40,616 nucleotides of DNA, from assembly GCA_944381435.1 (NCBI GenBank), contig CALWLD010000020.1, positions 1 through 40,616 on the forward strand. The letters are read 5' to 3'. Every line of letters begins with the position of its first letter. Position 1 is the stretch's first letter. Origin of the DNA: an uncultured Clostridia bacterium (GTDB lineage: Bacteria; Bacillota; Clostridia; Lachnospirales; CAG-274). The notes beneath the pieces are model-generated. The model was not told the origin of the DNA. It searched no databases and worked only from the letters and a program-made list of their open reading frames with translations. Below, one piece after another: positions 17,215 through 25,638 of this stretch. Made by a program: the position numbers and the translations under genes.

Positions 17215-18996
17215 ATGAAAAGTTTTAAATTTATATTAACTTACTTAAATAAATATAAATATAGGTATTTTTTAGGCGTTATGACATTATTTATTGTAGA
17301 TTTTATGAGCCTTTTAATACCTAAAATAACAGGAGCTATCATAGATAGCTTAACAATAGGAAACGTTACCATCAATAAAATTTTAGTTTACATATTATAT
17401 ATTATATTAGTTGGCTTAGTTATAGCTATTGGCCGTTTTTTTTGGCGTTTTTTCATCTTTGGGGCTGCGCGTAACATAGAAAAAGAAATAAGAAACGATA
17501 TGTTTGGTCATTTAGAAAAGATGAGCGTTGAATACTTTAACGAGCATAAAGCAGGAGATTTAATGACTAGGTTTTTAAGCGATTTAACAGCAGTTAGAAA
17601 AGCTATAGGGCCTACAGTTATAACAATATTTGATGCAAGCGTTATGACAATTATGGTTGTTGTACAGATGATGGTATATGTAAATATTAAATTAACATTA
17701 ATTGCTATCATACCTATGTTTTTAATATGTGTTAGCGAAATTTACTATGGAAAGATAATGGAGCAACGTTTTAAAGCATCTCAAGAGGCTATATCTTCTA
17801 TGGCAGATTTTGTGCAAGAAAGCTTTTCAGGGGTTAGGGTTATAAAGGCTTTTGTTAGAGAAAGAGCAGAGTTTTACAGGTTTAACAAAGCAAATTTATT
17901 AACAAAGGAAAAAAACTTAAAAGTTGTTAAATTACAAGCTGTAATAATGCCTTTGTTAGATGTAATAATAGGCTTAAGTAGCTTAGTTACCCTTATTTAC
18001 GGTGGTTATTTAGCTCTTTTAGGTGAAATAACTTTAGGTAAGTTTGTTGCTTTTAACCAATATATATCTATGCTTGTATGGCCTATGCTTGCTTGCGGTG
18101 AAACCATAACTATGCTATCTCAAGGGGGAGCATCTTTAAAACGTATAAAAGCTATTTTTGATGAAAAGCCAGAAATATTTGATAGAGAAGACGTGGAAGA
18201 TATAAAAAATATACAAGGTAAAATTGAATTTAAAAACCTTACATTTGTACATAAAGGCTATAAGGAGCCTACCCTTAAAGACATTAACTTAAAAGTGGAT
18301 AAAGGCACAACCCTTGCTATAATAGGTAAAACAGGCAATGGTAAAAGCACCCTTGTTAATTTGCTTTTACACCTTTATAATGCAAATGACGGTATGATTT
18401 TTATAGATGATAAAGACATAAACAAAATACCTTTAAAAACTTTAAGAGAAAGCATTGCTTATGTGCCACAAGATAACTTTTTATTTTCAAACACTTTAAA
18501 ATCTAACATAGCTTTTGGCATTGAAGATGAAGAAATGGAAAAAATAACAAAAGCTACAATAACTGCTTGTATACACGATAACATTATAGATTTTCCTAAA
18601 GCCTATGAAACTATAGTAGGTGAGAGAGGAGTTACCTTATCTGGTGGGCAAAAGCAAAGAAGCTCTATAGCAAGGGCTTTAATAAAAGATGCACCTATAT
18701 TAATATTAGATGATGCCTTATCGGCAGTAGATACCAACACAGAAGAAAGCATACTTAAAAACTTAAAAGAAAACAGACAAGGCAAAACAACTATCTTAAT
18801 TGCTCACCGTATATCAACTATAAAAAATGCAGATGTTATTATGGTTTTAGATAATGGGAAAATACGTGAAGTAGGAACACATAGTGAGCTTATAGAAAAT
18901 AACGATGTATACAAAGATATGTACGAAAAACAAAAGCTAGAAGATGCACTAGAAGAAAGAGAAAAAAACCTAGATAAAGATATAGAAAACATATAA
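17215..18996 (+). CDS. ABC exporter half-transporter, degenerate Walker B
   Basis: A 593-residue type IV ABC exporter subunit: six transmembrane helices (about residues 1-310), then the nucleotide-binding domain. Walker A is IGKTGNGKST (about 370-379), Q-loop YVPQDN, signature TLSGGQ (474-479), Walker B ILILDDALS and H-loop IAHRIST. The residue after the Walker B Asp is Asp, not the catalytic Glu, while the signature is intact. This is the degenerate-site partner typical of heterodimers such as TM287/TM288 or BmrC/BmrD. Start: ATG 17215 is 6 nt after AGAGGTG; the ATG at 17194 lies before this site. The partner gene begins 12 nt downstream. Cargo is unknown (drugs, lipids or peptides); no peptidase domain is present. 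Confidence 0.92.
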   Translation: MKSFKFILTYLNKYKYRYFLGVMTLFIVDFMSLLIPKITGAIIDSLTIGNVTINKILVYILYIILVGLVIAIGRFFWRFFIFGAARNIEKEIRNDMFGHLEKMSVEYFNEHKAGDLMTRFLSDLTAVRKAIGPTVITIFDASVMTIMVVVQMMVYVNIKLTLIAIIPMFLICVSEIYYGKIMEQRFKASQEAISSMADFVQESFSGVRVIKAFVRERAEFYRFNKANLLTKEKNLKVVKLQAVIMPLLDVIIGLSSLVTLIYGGYLALLGEITLGKFVAFNQYISMLVWPMLACGETITMLSQGGASLKRIKAIFDEKPEIFDREDVEDIKNIQGKIEFKNLTFVHKGYKEPTLKDINLKVDKGTTLAIIGKTGNGKSTLVNLLLHLYNANDGMIFIDDKDINKIPLKTLRESIAYVPQDNFLFSNTLKSNIAFGIEDEEMEKITKATITACIHDNIIDFPKAYETIVGERGVTLSGGQKQRSSIARALIKDAPILILDDALSAVDTNTEESILKNLKENRQGKTTILIAHRISTIKNADVIMVLDNGKIREVGTHSELIENNDVYKDMYEKQKLEDALEEREKNLDKDIENI

Positions 18997-19008
18997 GGAG
19001 GTGCAAAA

Positions 19009-20982
19009 ATGAAACAGTTATTAACTTATTTAAAGCCACATAAATGGACAATGTTTATAGCTACAATATTAGTTTTATTTATTATAGTGATAGAGCTTTA
19101 TAGGCCTATAATAATAGGTAACGCTATAGATAATAATATAAATGGTTATTCTAAGCCTTACATAGAAACAACAAAAGATGATAAAAATGCCGTAGCATAT
19201 AAAGATATATATTTAACAAAAGATTTTGAAGAGGCAGATAATGGCATATATCAAATAATATTATATAACGATAGCTATTATATGGTAGAGGATATAGACA
19301 AAGAACAGTCTTTAAGCCTTAACAACGCTACCAACCAAGAGCTTGAAGAGATATCAAAAAATGCAACTTTATTAGATAAAGAAGATTTAAAAGAGCTTAG
19401 GAAAAACGACTTTAAAGGTATAATATATGCAGCAGGTATATATCTTTTAATAATGTTAATAGGCTTTGTACTAAATGTTATAAACACATTAATGCTACAG
19501 AATATGGGGCAAAAAATTATTTTTAAAATGAGAAAAGAAGTTTTTGAACATATACATAGCCTATCGGTAAACTTTTTTAACAAAGAGCCTGTAGGTAAGC
19601 TAGTTACAAGGGTTACAAACGATACAGAGGCCATAAATGAGCTTTTTACAACTATATTAATCAAATTATTTAAAAATATTGTTAAAATTTTTGGCTTTGC
19701 AGTAGTTATGTTTTATAAAGATTTTAAGCTTGCCATATTATCTTTTCTTATGCTACCTATTGTAGCTATTTTAACGTTTACATTTAAGCATTTTTCAAGA
19801 AAGGCTTATCGTATAACAAGAAACAAAATAACAGATTTAAACACTTTTTTAGCAGAGCATATTTCTGGTATGAAGCTAATACAAATTTTTGCTAAAGAAA
19901 AAGAAAAATATGAAGAATTTGAAAATAAAAGTTATGAACTTTATCGTGCTAGCTGGAGAGAGGTTATGACATTTGCTATTTTTAGACCTTGTATATACTT
20001 TGTATCTGTAATAGCTTTAGTTATTATTATAGCAAGCGGTAGCAACTCTGTTTTAAACGGCACATTATCTGTAGGTACCTTATATATTTTTATAAGCTAT
20101 ATAAATTCATTTTTTGAACCTATACAAGAGCTAGCAGAGCAATTTGGTACGTTACAATCTTCCATAGCATCATCTGAAAAAATATTTTCTATATTAGATG
20201 AAAAGCAAGATATAATATCTCCTAAAAATCCTACACCTATTGATATAAATGGTAAAATAGAATTTAAAAACGTATGGTTTGCCTATGAAAATGAAGACTA
20301 TGTATTAAAAAATGTAAGCTTTACCATTGAAAAAGGGGAAAAGGTAGCCTTTGTTGGAGCAACAGGTGCTGGTAAATCTTCCATATTAAACTTAATAGGT
20401 AGATATTTTGATATACAAAAAGGAGAAATATTAATAGACGGTGTTAATATAAAAGATATAGACATAGATGTTTTAAGAGGTGCTATTGGGCAGGTGCAAC
20501 AAGATGTATTTATTTTTACGGGGGATATAAAAGGAAACATATCTTTAGGCAATGAAAAAATAACAGATGAAAAAATAAAAGAGGCATCAGAAATTGTAAA
20601 TGCAAGCTCATTTATAGAAAAGCTCGAAAATAAATACGACGAGCCTGTAACAGAGCGTGGTAGCACCTTATCGGCAGGGCAAAGGCAACTTTTATCTTTT
20701 GCAAGAACCCTAGCTTATGAGCCTAAAATATTAGTGCTAGATGAGGCAACATCTAACATAGATACAGAAACAGAAAGCCTAATAACAAATGCCTTACAGA
20801 ACTTAATGAAAGATAGAACAACAATAATGGTTGCTCACAGGCTATCTACAATACAACACGCAGATAAGATTATAGTTATGCATAAAGGTGAAATAAAAGA
20901 AAGCGGTAACCATCAACAGTTAATAGCCAATAACGGTATTTATAAAAGGCTATATGATGTACAATTAGATAAAAAAATATAG
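19009..20982 (+). CDS. ABC exporter half-transporter, catalytic partner with large loop
   Basis: A 657-residue partner subunit. Walker A is VGATGAGKSS (449-458), the signature is STLSAGQRQ (LSAGQ instead of LSGGQ), and Walker B LVLDEATSNID keeps catalytic E579. Combined with the intact LSGGQ of the first subunit this gives one canonical and one degenerate ATP site, as in heterodimeric exporters. Between helix 1 (about 13-33) and helix 2 (about 137-160) lies a ~95-residue hydrophilic insertion predicted to be outside the membrane, longer than in standard exporters. Start ATG follows AAGGAGGTG by 6 nt. The dpaB gene starts 47 nt downstream with no terminator between. Confidence 0.92.
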   Translation: MKQLLTYLKPHKWTMFIATILVLFIIVIELYRPIIIGNAIDNNINGYSKPYIETTKDDKNAVAYKDIYLTKDFEEADNGIYQIILYNDSYYMVEDIDKEQSLSLNNATNQELEEISKNATLLDKEDLKELRKNDFKGIIYAAGIYLLIMLIGFVLNVINTLMLQNMGQKIIFKMRKEVFEHIHSLSVNFFNKEPVGKLVTRVTNDTEAINELFTTILIKLFKNIVKIFGFAVVMFYKDFKLAILSFLMLPIVAILTFTFKHFSRKAYRITRNKITDLNTFLAEHISGMKLIQIFAKEKEKYEEFENKSYELYRASWREVMTFAIFRPCIYFVSVIALVIIIASGSNSVLNGTLSVGTLYIFISYINSFFEPIQELAEQFGTLQSSIASSEKIFSILDEKQDIISPKNPTPIDINGKIEFKNVWFAYENEDYVLKNVSFTIEKGEKVAFVGATGAGKSSILNLIGRYFDIQKGEILIDGVNIKDIDIDVLRGAIGQVQQDVFIFTGDIKGNISLGNEKITDEKIKEASEIVNASSFIEKLENKYDEPVTERGSTLSAGQRQLLSFARTLAYEPKILVLDEATSNIDTETESLITNALQNLMKDRTTIMVAHRLSTIQHADKIIVMHKGEIKESGNHQQLIANNGIYKRLYDVQLDKKI

Positions 20983-21029
20983 TAACCTATTTTATTAAAA
21001 AACATATTATTAACTATGGAGGTGGTAAT

Positions 21030-21620
21030 ATGGATTTTACTAACATTAACATAGGCTATGCTTTGACAGGGTCTTTTTGTACATTTAAAGAAACTATAGA
21101 GCAAATAAAAAACTTGGTTGCATTAAATGCAAAGGTTTACCCTGTATTTTCTTTTAACTCTCAAAACATAGATACAAGGTTTGGCAAAGCAGAAGATTTT
21201 ATGAAAGAAATAGAAGAAATAACAGGTAATAAAATAATAAAAACTATAGAAGAGGCAGAGCCTATAGGCCCTAAAAACAACCTAGATGCATTTGTTATAG
21301 CACCTTGCACAGGTAACACCCTTGCAAAGCTAAATGCTGGCATATGCGATACACCTGTTTTGATGGCAAGCAAAGCTCACATAAGAAACAATAAGCCACT
21401 TATAATAGCAGTATCTACAAACGATGCCCTAGGGGCTAATATGCAAAATATAGGCACAATGATTAATAAGAAAAATGTTTATTTTGTGCCTTTTGGTCAA
21501 GATGACTATGAGAAAAAGCCAAGGTCTATGGTTGCTCATTTTAATGATATACCAAAAACTATTAGCGAGGCTTTAAAAGGCAAACAAATACAACCAATAA
21601 TAAAAGAATACAAGAGTTAA
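21030..21620 (+). CDS. dpaB: Dipicolinate synthase subunit B
   Basis: A 196-residue flavodoxin-fold protein matching SpoVFB/DpaB, which with DpaA makes dipicolinic acid from dihydroxy-tetrahydrodipicolinate in the mother cell during sporulation. Matches include NIGYALTGSFCTFK at the start, EAEPIGPKNNLDAFVIAPCTGNTLAKL in the middle, and VSTNDALGANMQNIG and KKNVYFVPFGQDDYEKKP near the end. Start ATG follows GGAGGTG. The usual partner dpaA is not next to it; instead two ABC exporter genes lie upstream, with a 47-nt gap. A sporulation-specific promoter could sit there, but none is clear. The last six codons lie inside a terminator palindrome. Confidence 0.93.
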   Translation: MDFTNINIGYALTGSFCTFKETIEQIKNLVALNAKVYPVFSFNSQNIDTRFGKAEDFMKEIEEITGNKIIKTIEEAEPIGPKNNLDAFVIAPCTGNTLAKLNAGICDTPVLMASKAHIRNNKPLIIAVSTNDALGANMQNIGTMINKKNVYFVPFGQDDYEKKPRSMVAHFNDIPKTISEALKGKQIQPIIKEYKS

Positions 21621-21640
21621 TTAACTCTTGTATTCTTTTA
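21601..21640. terminator. 40-nt perfect palindrome terminator over the dpaB stop
   Basis: Arms run from TAAAAGAATACAAGAGTTAA (21601-21620) to its exact complement (21621-21640). The dpaB stop codon TAA (21618-21620) is at the centre, so the stem is half coding. The A-rich and T-rich flanks make it a bidirectional intrinsic terminator. Confidence 0.85.
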
Positions 21641-21643
21641 TTA

Positions 21644-21807
21644 TTGATAAAATAAATACTAATAAAGCTTTTGTTTAATTAATTAAAGGGTTCTAGGGCG
21701 AAGCCCTAGAAGAAGGGTGGTGGGCGGGAAAAGATAATTTTTATCATCTTGCATTTATTTTAAAATATTAAAATTACAGAAATATTGTCCACAAAGTAGA
21801 CAATATT
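21644..21807 (+). repeat. Mosaic intergenic element, copy 3
   Basis: Plus orientation, starting in the T tract of the dpaB terminator (decayed left end TTGATAAAATAAAT). It has the TTCTAGGGC-GAA-GCCCTAGAA hairpin, the core AGGGTGGTGGGCGGG, the ATAATTTTTATCATCT right half, and ends in a hairpin with arms AATATTGTC/GACAATATT (21781-21807) that it shares with copy 4. Confidence 0.8.
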
Positions 21808-21946
21808 TTTGCAATTTTAAATTTTTTGCTTTAAGGAAAGGTTTTTGTAATTATCTAAACCCACCCACAGCTCTATGCGGGGACACCACGCACCACGTAA
21901 GCTATGGCTTAAATTTTGGGTAGTTATTTATTTTGCCTACAGTTTG
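21781..21946 (-). repeat. Mosaic intergenic element, copy 4 (head-to-head with copy 3)
   Basis: Minus orientation. On the minus strand it reads CTCAAACTGTAGGCAAAATA, a GTGGTGCG/CCCCGCATAG left half, the core GTGGGTGGGT, and TTTAGATAATTACAAAAACC, CTTTCCTTAAAGCAAAAAAT as its right half (the same right half as copy 5). Together with copy 3 and the hairpins it fills the 364-nt gap between dpaB and the M29 peptidase gene; no gene is seen there. Confidence 0.8.
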
Positions 21947-21969
21947 AGGTGAAGACAAAGTCTTCACCT
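21947..21969 (-). terminator. Hairpin at the 3' end of the aminopeptidase gene
   Basis: Stem AGGTGAAGAC (21947-21956), loop AAA, GTCTTCACCT (21960-21969), 15 nt beyond the stop of the minus-strand aminopeptidase gene. On the minus strand the U tract is replaced by the end of repeat copy 4 (CAAACTGTAGG), so termination may be weakened. Confidence 0.6.
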
Positions 21970-21984
21970 TATAGGTAGCTTATT

Positions 21985-23097
21985 TTACATTAAGTTTTCA
22001 GGGTTTAAGCATTTAAGCTCATCTATAACAAAAACACCATCTTTTCTTATTAACACATCATCAAAATAAATTTCTCCACCGCCAAAGTCTTTAGTTTGTA
22101 TTAAAACTAAATCCCAATGTACGTTACTTTTGTTGCCGTTGTTAGCATCATCATAAGCAGCACCTGGGGTAAAATGTATGCTACCCATTATTTTTTCATC
22201 AAATAATATATTGTTCATAGGTTTTAATATATAAGGGTTTATACCTATTGCAAATTCTCCTATATATCTAGCTCCTTCATCTGTATCAAATACTTTGTTT
22301 ATACGCTCTGTATCGTTTGCGGTAGCTTTTATTATTTTACCATTTTCAAATTCTAGGCGTACGTTTTCATAAGTAAAGCCTTGATATTCTGAAGGTGTGT
22401 TATAAGTTATATAACCATTTACACTTTCTCTAACAGGTGCAGTGTAAACCTCACCGTCTGGTATGTTCATTTCTCCAGCACATTTAACAGTTGGTATATC
22501 CTTAATAGAAAAGCTAATATCCGTATCTTTAGCTACAATACGTACCTTATCTGTTTTGTTCATTAAATCAACTAAGCTATCCATAGCTTTAGACATTTTG
22601 CTATAATCTAAGTTACAAACTTTAAAATAAAAATCTTCAAAAGCTTCAAGGCTTGTGCCAGCAGATTGTGCCATATTAGGTGTAGGATATCTTAAAACAA
22701 CCCATTTTTTATTAAGCCTTACGTCTTGATGAACTCTTTTACCGTATATGCTAGAATACAGTTGCATATTTTCGCTAGGAACATCTGAAAGCTCGCTGTT
22801 GTTATCTTGAGCTCCAATGCCTATAAAGGCGTCCATAGCTTCCATTCTTTGAGCATCTATATGAGCCATAAGCTCAAGCTGTTCTTTGCTTGTATTTAAT
22901 AAGATTTCTCTTTGTATGCTATTGTGGTTTATCTCAACAAAAGGGATAGCACCTACGTTATAAGCCTCTTTTATTAAAGCTTTAACAAGAGGCATATCAT
23001 AAAAGCCACCGCTTGATATTAAAACTTTTTCGCCTTTTTGTAAATTACAAGAATAGTTTATTAAATTTTTTGCAAGTTGTGTAATACGTGTATCCAT
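21985..23097 (-). CDS. M29-family metallo-aminopeptidase
   Basis: A 370-residue cytoplasmic aminopeptidase of the thermophilic M29 (AmpS/AmpT/PepS) family, releasing N-terminal residues from peptides. The C-terminal catalytic domain is recognised by GEMNIPDGEVYTAPVRESVNG (metal-binding Glu), the second Glu region GEFAIGINP, and HFTPGAAYDDANNGNKSNVHWD with the His/Asp ligands. Length matches the ~370-410 of the family. Start ATG follows AGGAGGG. It lies 18 nt after pepF in the same direction, forming a small peptide-degradation operon. Confidence 0.92.
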   Translation of the reverse strand: MDTRITQLAKNLINYSCNLQKGEKVLISSGGFYDMPLVKALIKEAYNVGAIPFVEINHNSIQREILLNTSKEQLELMAHIDAQRMEAMDAFIGIGAQDNNSELSDVPSENMQLYSSIYGKRVHQDVRLNKKWVVLRYPTPNMAQSAGTSLEAFEDFYFKVCNLDYSKMSKAMDSLVDLMNKTDKVRIVAKDTDISFSIKDIPTVKCAGEMNIPDGEVYTAPVRESVNGYITYNTPSEYQGFTYENVRLEFENGKIIKATANDTERINKVFDTDEGARYIGEFAIGINPYILKPMNNILFDEKIMGSIHFTPGAAYDDANNGNKSNVHWDLVLIQTKDFGGGEIYFDDVLIRKDGVFVIDELKCLNPENLM

Positions 23098-23115
23098 AAA
23101 GCCCTCCTATGTTAA

Positions 23116-24891
23116 TTAAGATATTTTGTCCATTTTATCAACTAATTCTTCAAAAACTTTTAAAGCATCTTCTATAGGCTCTTTTTTAGTCATATCTACG
23201 CCTGCTTTTTTAAGAATTTCTGTAGAATAATCTGATGAGCCACTTTTTAAGAAATTAAGATAAGCATCTTTGCCGTTTTCCTCTAATATTTTTTTAGAAA
23301 ATGCTATTGCACAAGAATAACCTGTTGCATATTGATATACATAAAATGCAGAATAAAAATGAGGTATTCTTGCCCATTCCCAAGTTATTTCTTCATCTAT
23401 TATTATGTCGTTACCGTAATATTTAATGTTTAAATCTTTATATATTTCACAAAGGCTTTCAAAGGTTTGAGGCTCTCCTTGTTCCATTTTTTCGTGAACA
23501 ATCATTTCAAACTCAGCAAACATTGTTTGTCTAAATAAAGTAGTTCTAAATTGTTCCATAAAGTGATTTATAAGGTAAAGCTTTTCTTCTTCGTTATCTG
23601 TAGTTTTTAATAAATGTTCCATTAATAAAGCTTCGTTTACAGTAGATGCTACCTCTGCTAAAAAGATTGTGTAGTCTCCGTAAATATAAGGTTGGTTTGT
23701 TGTTGTATAATAGCTATGCATTGCGTGGCCCATTTCGTGAGCTAATGTAAACATATCATCTAATGTATCTGTGTAATTTAAAGATACAAAAGGGTGGCAA
23801 CCATAAGCTCCCCATACATAAGCTCCGCTTCTTTTACCTACATTTTCATAAATATCTATCCAGCGGTTATCAAAGGCTTCTTGTAGGTTTTTAATATAAT
23901 CATCGCCTAAAGGTTTTAAAGCTTCTAACGTAAGCTTTTTGCCTTCTTCAAAGGTAATTTTTTTATCTACATCTTTAACGATAGGTGTATATAAATCATA
24001 AAAATGTATTTCATCTAAGCCTAGGCGTTTTTTTCTTATGCTTACGTATTTATGCATAGCAGGTAAAAATTTATGCACTGTAGCTATAAGGTTTTTATAT
24101 ACATCTAAAGGTACGTTTGTTTGAGAAAGAGCTTGTTCTATTGAAGAGTTATAGTTTCTAACCTTTGCGTTAAATATATCTGCTTTAACACTAGATGTAT
24201 ATGTTGCTGCTATTGTGTTTTTAAGGCTATGATAAAATTTATACATAGCTTTAAAAGCTTGCTTTCTAACCTCTTGGTTAGGGTTTTCTAAAAGCATAGA
24301 ATAATTGCCGTGGGTAACTTTTATCTCTTTGCCATTTTCGTCTTTTATATAGCCAAAATCTGCATCGGCATTATTTAACATAGAAAATATATTATCAGCA
24401 GCTTGGCTTATTTCGTAAGCATTTGCAAGTATTTCTTCTTTTTCTGTAGATAATATATGTTCTTTTGTTCTTAAAAGATTGTTTATATATTGTTTATATA
24501 AGCTTAAATCATTATCTAATGCTTTTAAAAGCTCATCTTCTTTTAATGTTAAAATTTCAGGCTCTATAAAGGCAGTTGCTCCTTGATATAAGCTTATAAG
24601 GCTATCTGCTTTGCTTGATAAAGATTGATAAAAACTGTTTGTGCTATCTTCGTTATTTTTTAAATTAGCATATACATATAAAACCATTGTTTCGTTAGAT
24701 ACTTTGTCTCTTAAAGAAAGGCAACTGTATAAATTTTCTATATTTATGTTGTCTTTAAAGCTATCTAGCTTTTTAAAATCTTTAATTAGAGCATCAAAAC
24801 GCTCTTGCCATATTTTATCAGAAGCCACCAAGTCTTCTATCTTCCATTTAAAATCTTCTAAAACTTCACTTCTATTTTTTAGTTGTTCCAT
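23116..24891 (-). CDS. pepF: Oligoendopeptidase F
   Basis: A 591-residue M3B zinc metallopeptidase that cleaves short peptides in the cytoplasm. The zinc site HEMGHAMHSYY (HExxH at 385-389) and a downstream Glu in FLAEVASTVNEALL (third ligand) are intact. The N-terminal oligo-F domain (RSEVLEDFKWKIEDLVASD) and RQTMFAEFE/ATGYSCAIAFS blocks match the family; length is near the usual ~600. Start ATG follows AAGGAGG. Own promoter just upstream (24925-24952). It is cotranscribed with the M29 aminopeptidase. Confidence 0.95.
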   Translation of the reverse strand: MEQLKNRSEVLEDFKWKIEDLVASDKIWQERFDALIKDFKKLDSFKDNINIENLYSCLSLRDKVSNETMVLYVYANLKNNEDSTNSFYQSLSSKADSLISLYQGATAFIEPEILTLKEDELLKALDNDLSLYKQYINNLLRTKEHILSTEKEEILANAYEISQAADNIFSMLNNADADFGYIKDENGKEIKVTHGNYSMLLENPNQEVRKQAFKAMYKFYHSLKNTIAATYTSSVKADIFNAKVRNYNSSIEQALSQTNVPLDVYKNLIATVHKFLPAMHKYVSIRKKRLGLDEIHFYDLYTPIVKDVDKKITFEEGKKLTLEALKPLGDDYIKNLQEAFDNRWIDIYENVGKRSGAYVWGAYGCHPFVSLNYTDTLDDMFTLAHEMGHAMHSYYTTTNQPYIYGDYTIFLAEVASTVNEALLMEHLLKTTDNEEEKLYLINHFMEQFRTTLFRQTMFAEFEMIVHEKMEQGEPQTFESLCEIYKDLNIKYYGNDIIIDEEITWEWARIPHFYSAFYVYQYATGYSCAIAFSKKILEENGKDAYLNFLKSGSSDYSTEILKKAGVDMTKKEPIEDALKVFEELVDKMDKIS

Positions 24892-24924
24892 TTTTTTGCC
24901 TCCTTTATAAAATATTATAAGTAT

Positions 24925-24952
24925 ATTATAATGTATATATACATAAAAGCAA
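24925..24952 (-). promoter_or_regulatory. pepF promoter with palindromic spacer
   Basis: On the minus strand: -35 TTGCTT (24947-24952), 16-nt spacer, -10 TATAAT (24925-24930). The spacer holds the perfect 14-bp palindrome ATGTATATATACAT (24931-24944), a possible operator. Confidence 0.6.
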
Positions 24953-24980
24953 GATAAATTATAAAATTAACAATAATAAA

Positions 24981-25010
24981 AATGCTATAGATGCATAAAT
25001 CTATAGCATT
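24981..25010. terminator. Hairpin left of repeat copy 5
   Basis: 12-bp stem AATGCTATAGAT (24981-24992) and ATCTATAGCATT (24999-25010), loop of 6. On the minus strand it ends in TTTTT, so it can act as a second terminator for the NUDIX transcript. It closely resembles the hairpin at 25189. Confidence 0.75.
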
Positions 25011-25011
25011 T

Positions 25012-25187
25012 CAAACTGTGGACAAAATAATATTAAAGCCTTCTGCCATAAATATTTAAGTAATTAAAGGGTTCTAGGGCAAAGCCCTAGAAGAAGGGCG
25101 GTGGGTGGGTTTAGATAATTACAAAAACCTTTCCTTAAAGCAAAAAATCTAATAATTACAAAAAGGTTGTAGACTTTGTCTATAACC
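25012..25187 (+). repeat. Mosaic intergenic element, copy 5
   Basis: Plus orientation. CAAACTGTGGACAAAATAAT start, TTAAGTAATTAAAGGG, hairpin TTCTAGGGC/GCCCTAGAA (25072-25092), core AGGGCGGTGGGTGGG, right half TTTAGATAATTACAAAAACC, terminal hairpin GGTTGTAGAC-TTT-GTCTATAACC. It is enclosed by two related GCTATAGAT hairpins (24981-25010 and 25189-25221). This region plus the pepF promoter fills the 336-nt gap between pepF and the NUDIX gene. Confidence 0.85.
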
Positions 25188-25188
25188 T

Positions 25189-25221
25189 AAAAGGCTATAG
25201 ATTTATAATCTATAGCCTTTT
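25189..25221 (-). terminator. Terminator of the acc/pncA/NUDIX transcript
   Basis: 15-bp stem AAAAGGCTATAGATT (25189-25203), loop TAT, AATCTATAGCCTTTT (25207-25221), 7 nt beyond the stop of the minus-strand NUDIX gene. Confidence 0.85.
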
Positions 25222-25227
25222 TACTTA

Positions 25228-25638
25228 TTATATATTACTTTCTTTTATGGTATCTAATATCCAAGGGGGAAGGTTTTCAAAGCTTTCATCTATCCAATAA
25301 AAATTATTATGTTCTTTGCTAAGCTTAATATGGGCGTTTTCAACTTTACAAACATAGGTTATAACAACAAGATGAAGCCCATCTTTTCTAAGGATAGATT
25401 TAGCATTTAATATCTTTTTTATATTATTTTTAGTAAGCTTTATGTTAGTTTCTTCAAAAACTTCTCTAATAACACAGTCTATTACATCTTCTTTATATAA
25501 AAGCCTGCCTCCAGGGATATCATATAAGCTTACACAGCTATCATTTTTAGCCTCTTCTTTTGTTTTTTCTAATAAAAGGTATTTGTTATCCTCATTTACA
25601 ATAAGACATTTTGTAGCAATAGCGAAATCACTCATCAT
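25228..25638 (-). CDS. NUDIX hydrolase
   Basis: A 136-residue NUDIX-fold hydrolase of nucleoside-diphosphate-linked compounds. The Nudix box GRLLYKEDVIDCVIREVFEE matches Gx5Ex7REUxEE with all acidic metal ligands; the usual Gly after EEx is Asn. The start ATG overlaps the pncA stop (ATGA, 25635-25638), so the two are translationally coupled; a second Met follows directly. Together with the nicotinamidase a role in NAD metabolism or nucleotide clean-up is possible, but the substrate is not readable from sequence. Confidence 0.88.
   Translation of the reverse strand: MMSDFAIATKCLIVNEDNKYLLLEKTKEEAKNDSCVSLYDIPGGRLLYKEDVIDCVIREVFEETNIKLTKNNIKKILNAKSILRKDGLHLVVITYVCKVENAHIKLSKEHNNFYWIDESFENLPPWILDTIKESNI

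Noticed and set aside
13667..21620. RiPP biosynthesis cluster (radical SAM plus ABC exporter)
   Set aside because: No precursor peptide is visible near either promoter, the exporter has no C39 peptidase domain, and one radical SAM protein is HemN-like. Kept only as a low-certainty module in the findings.
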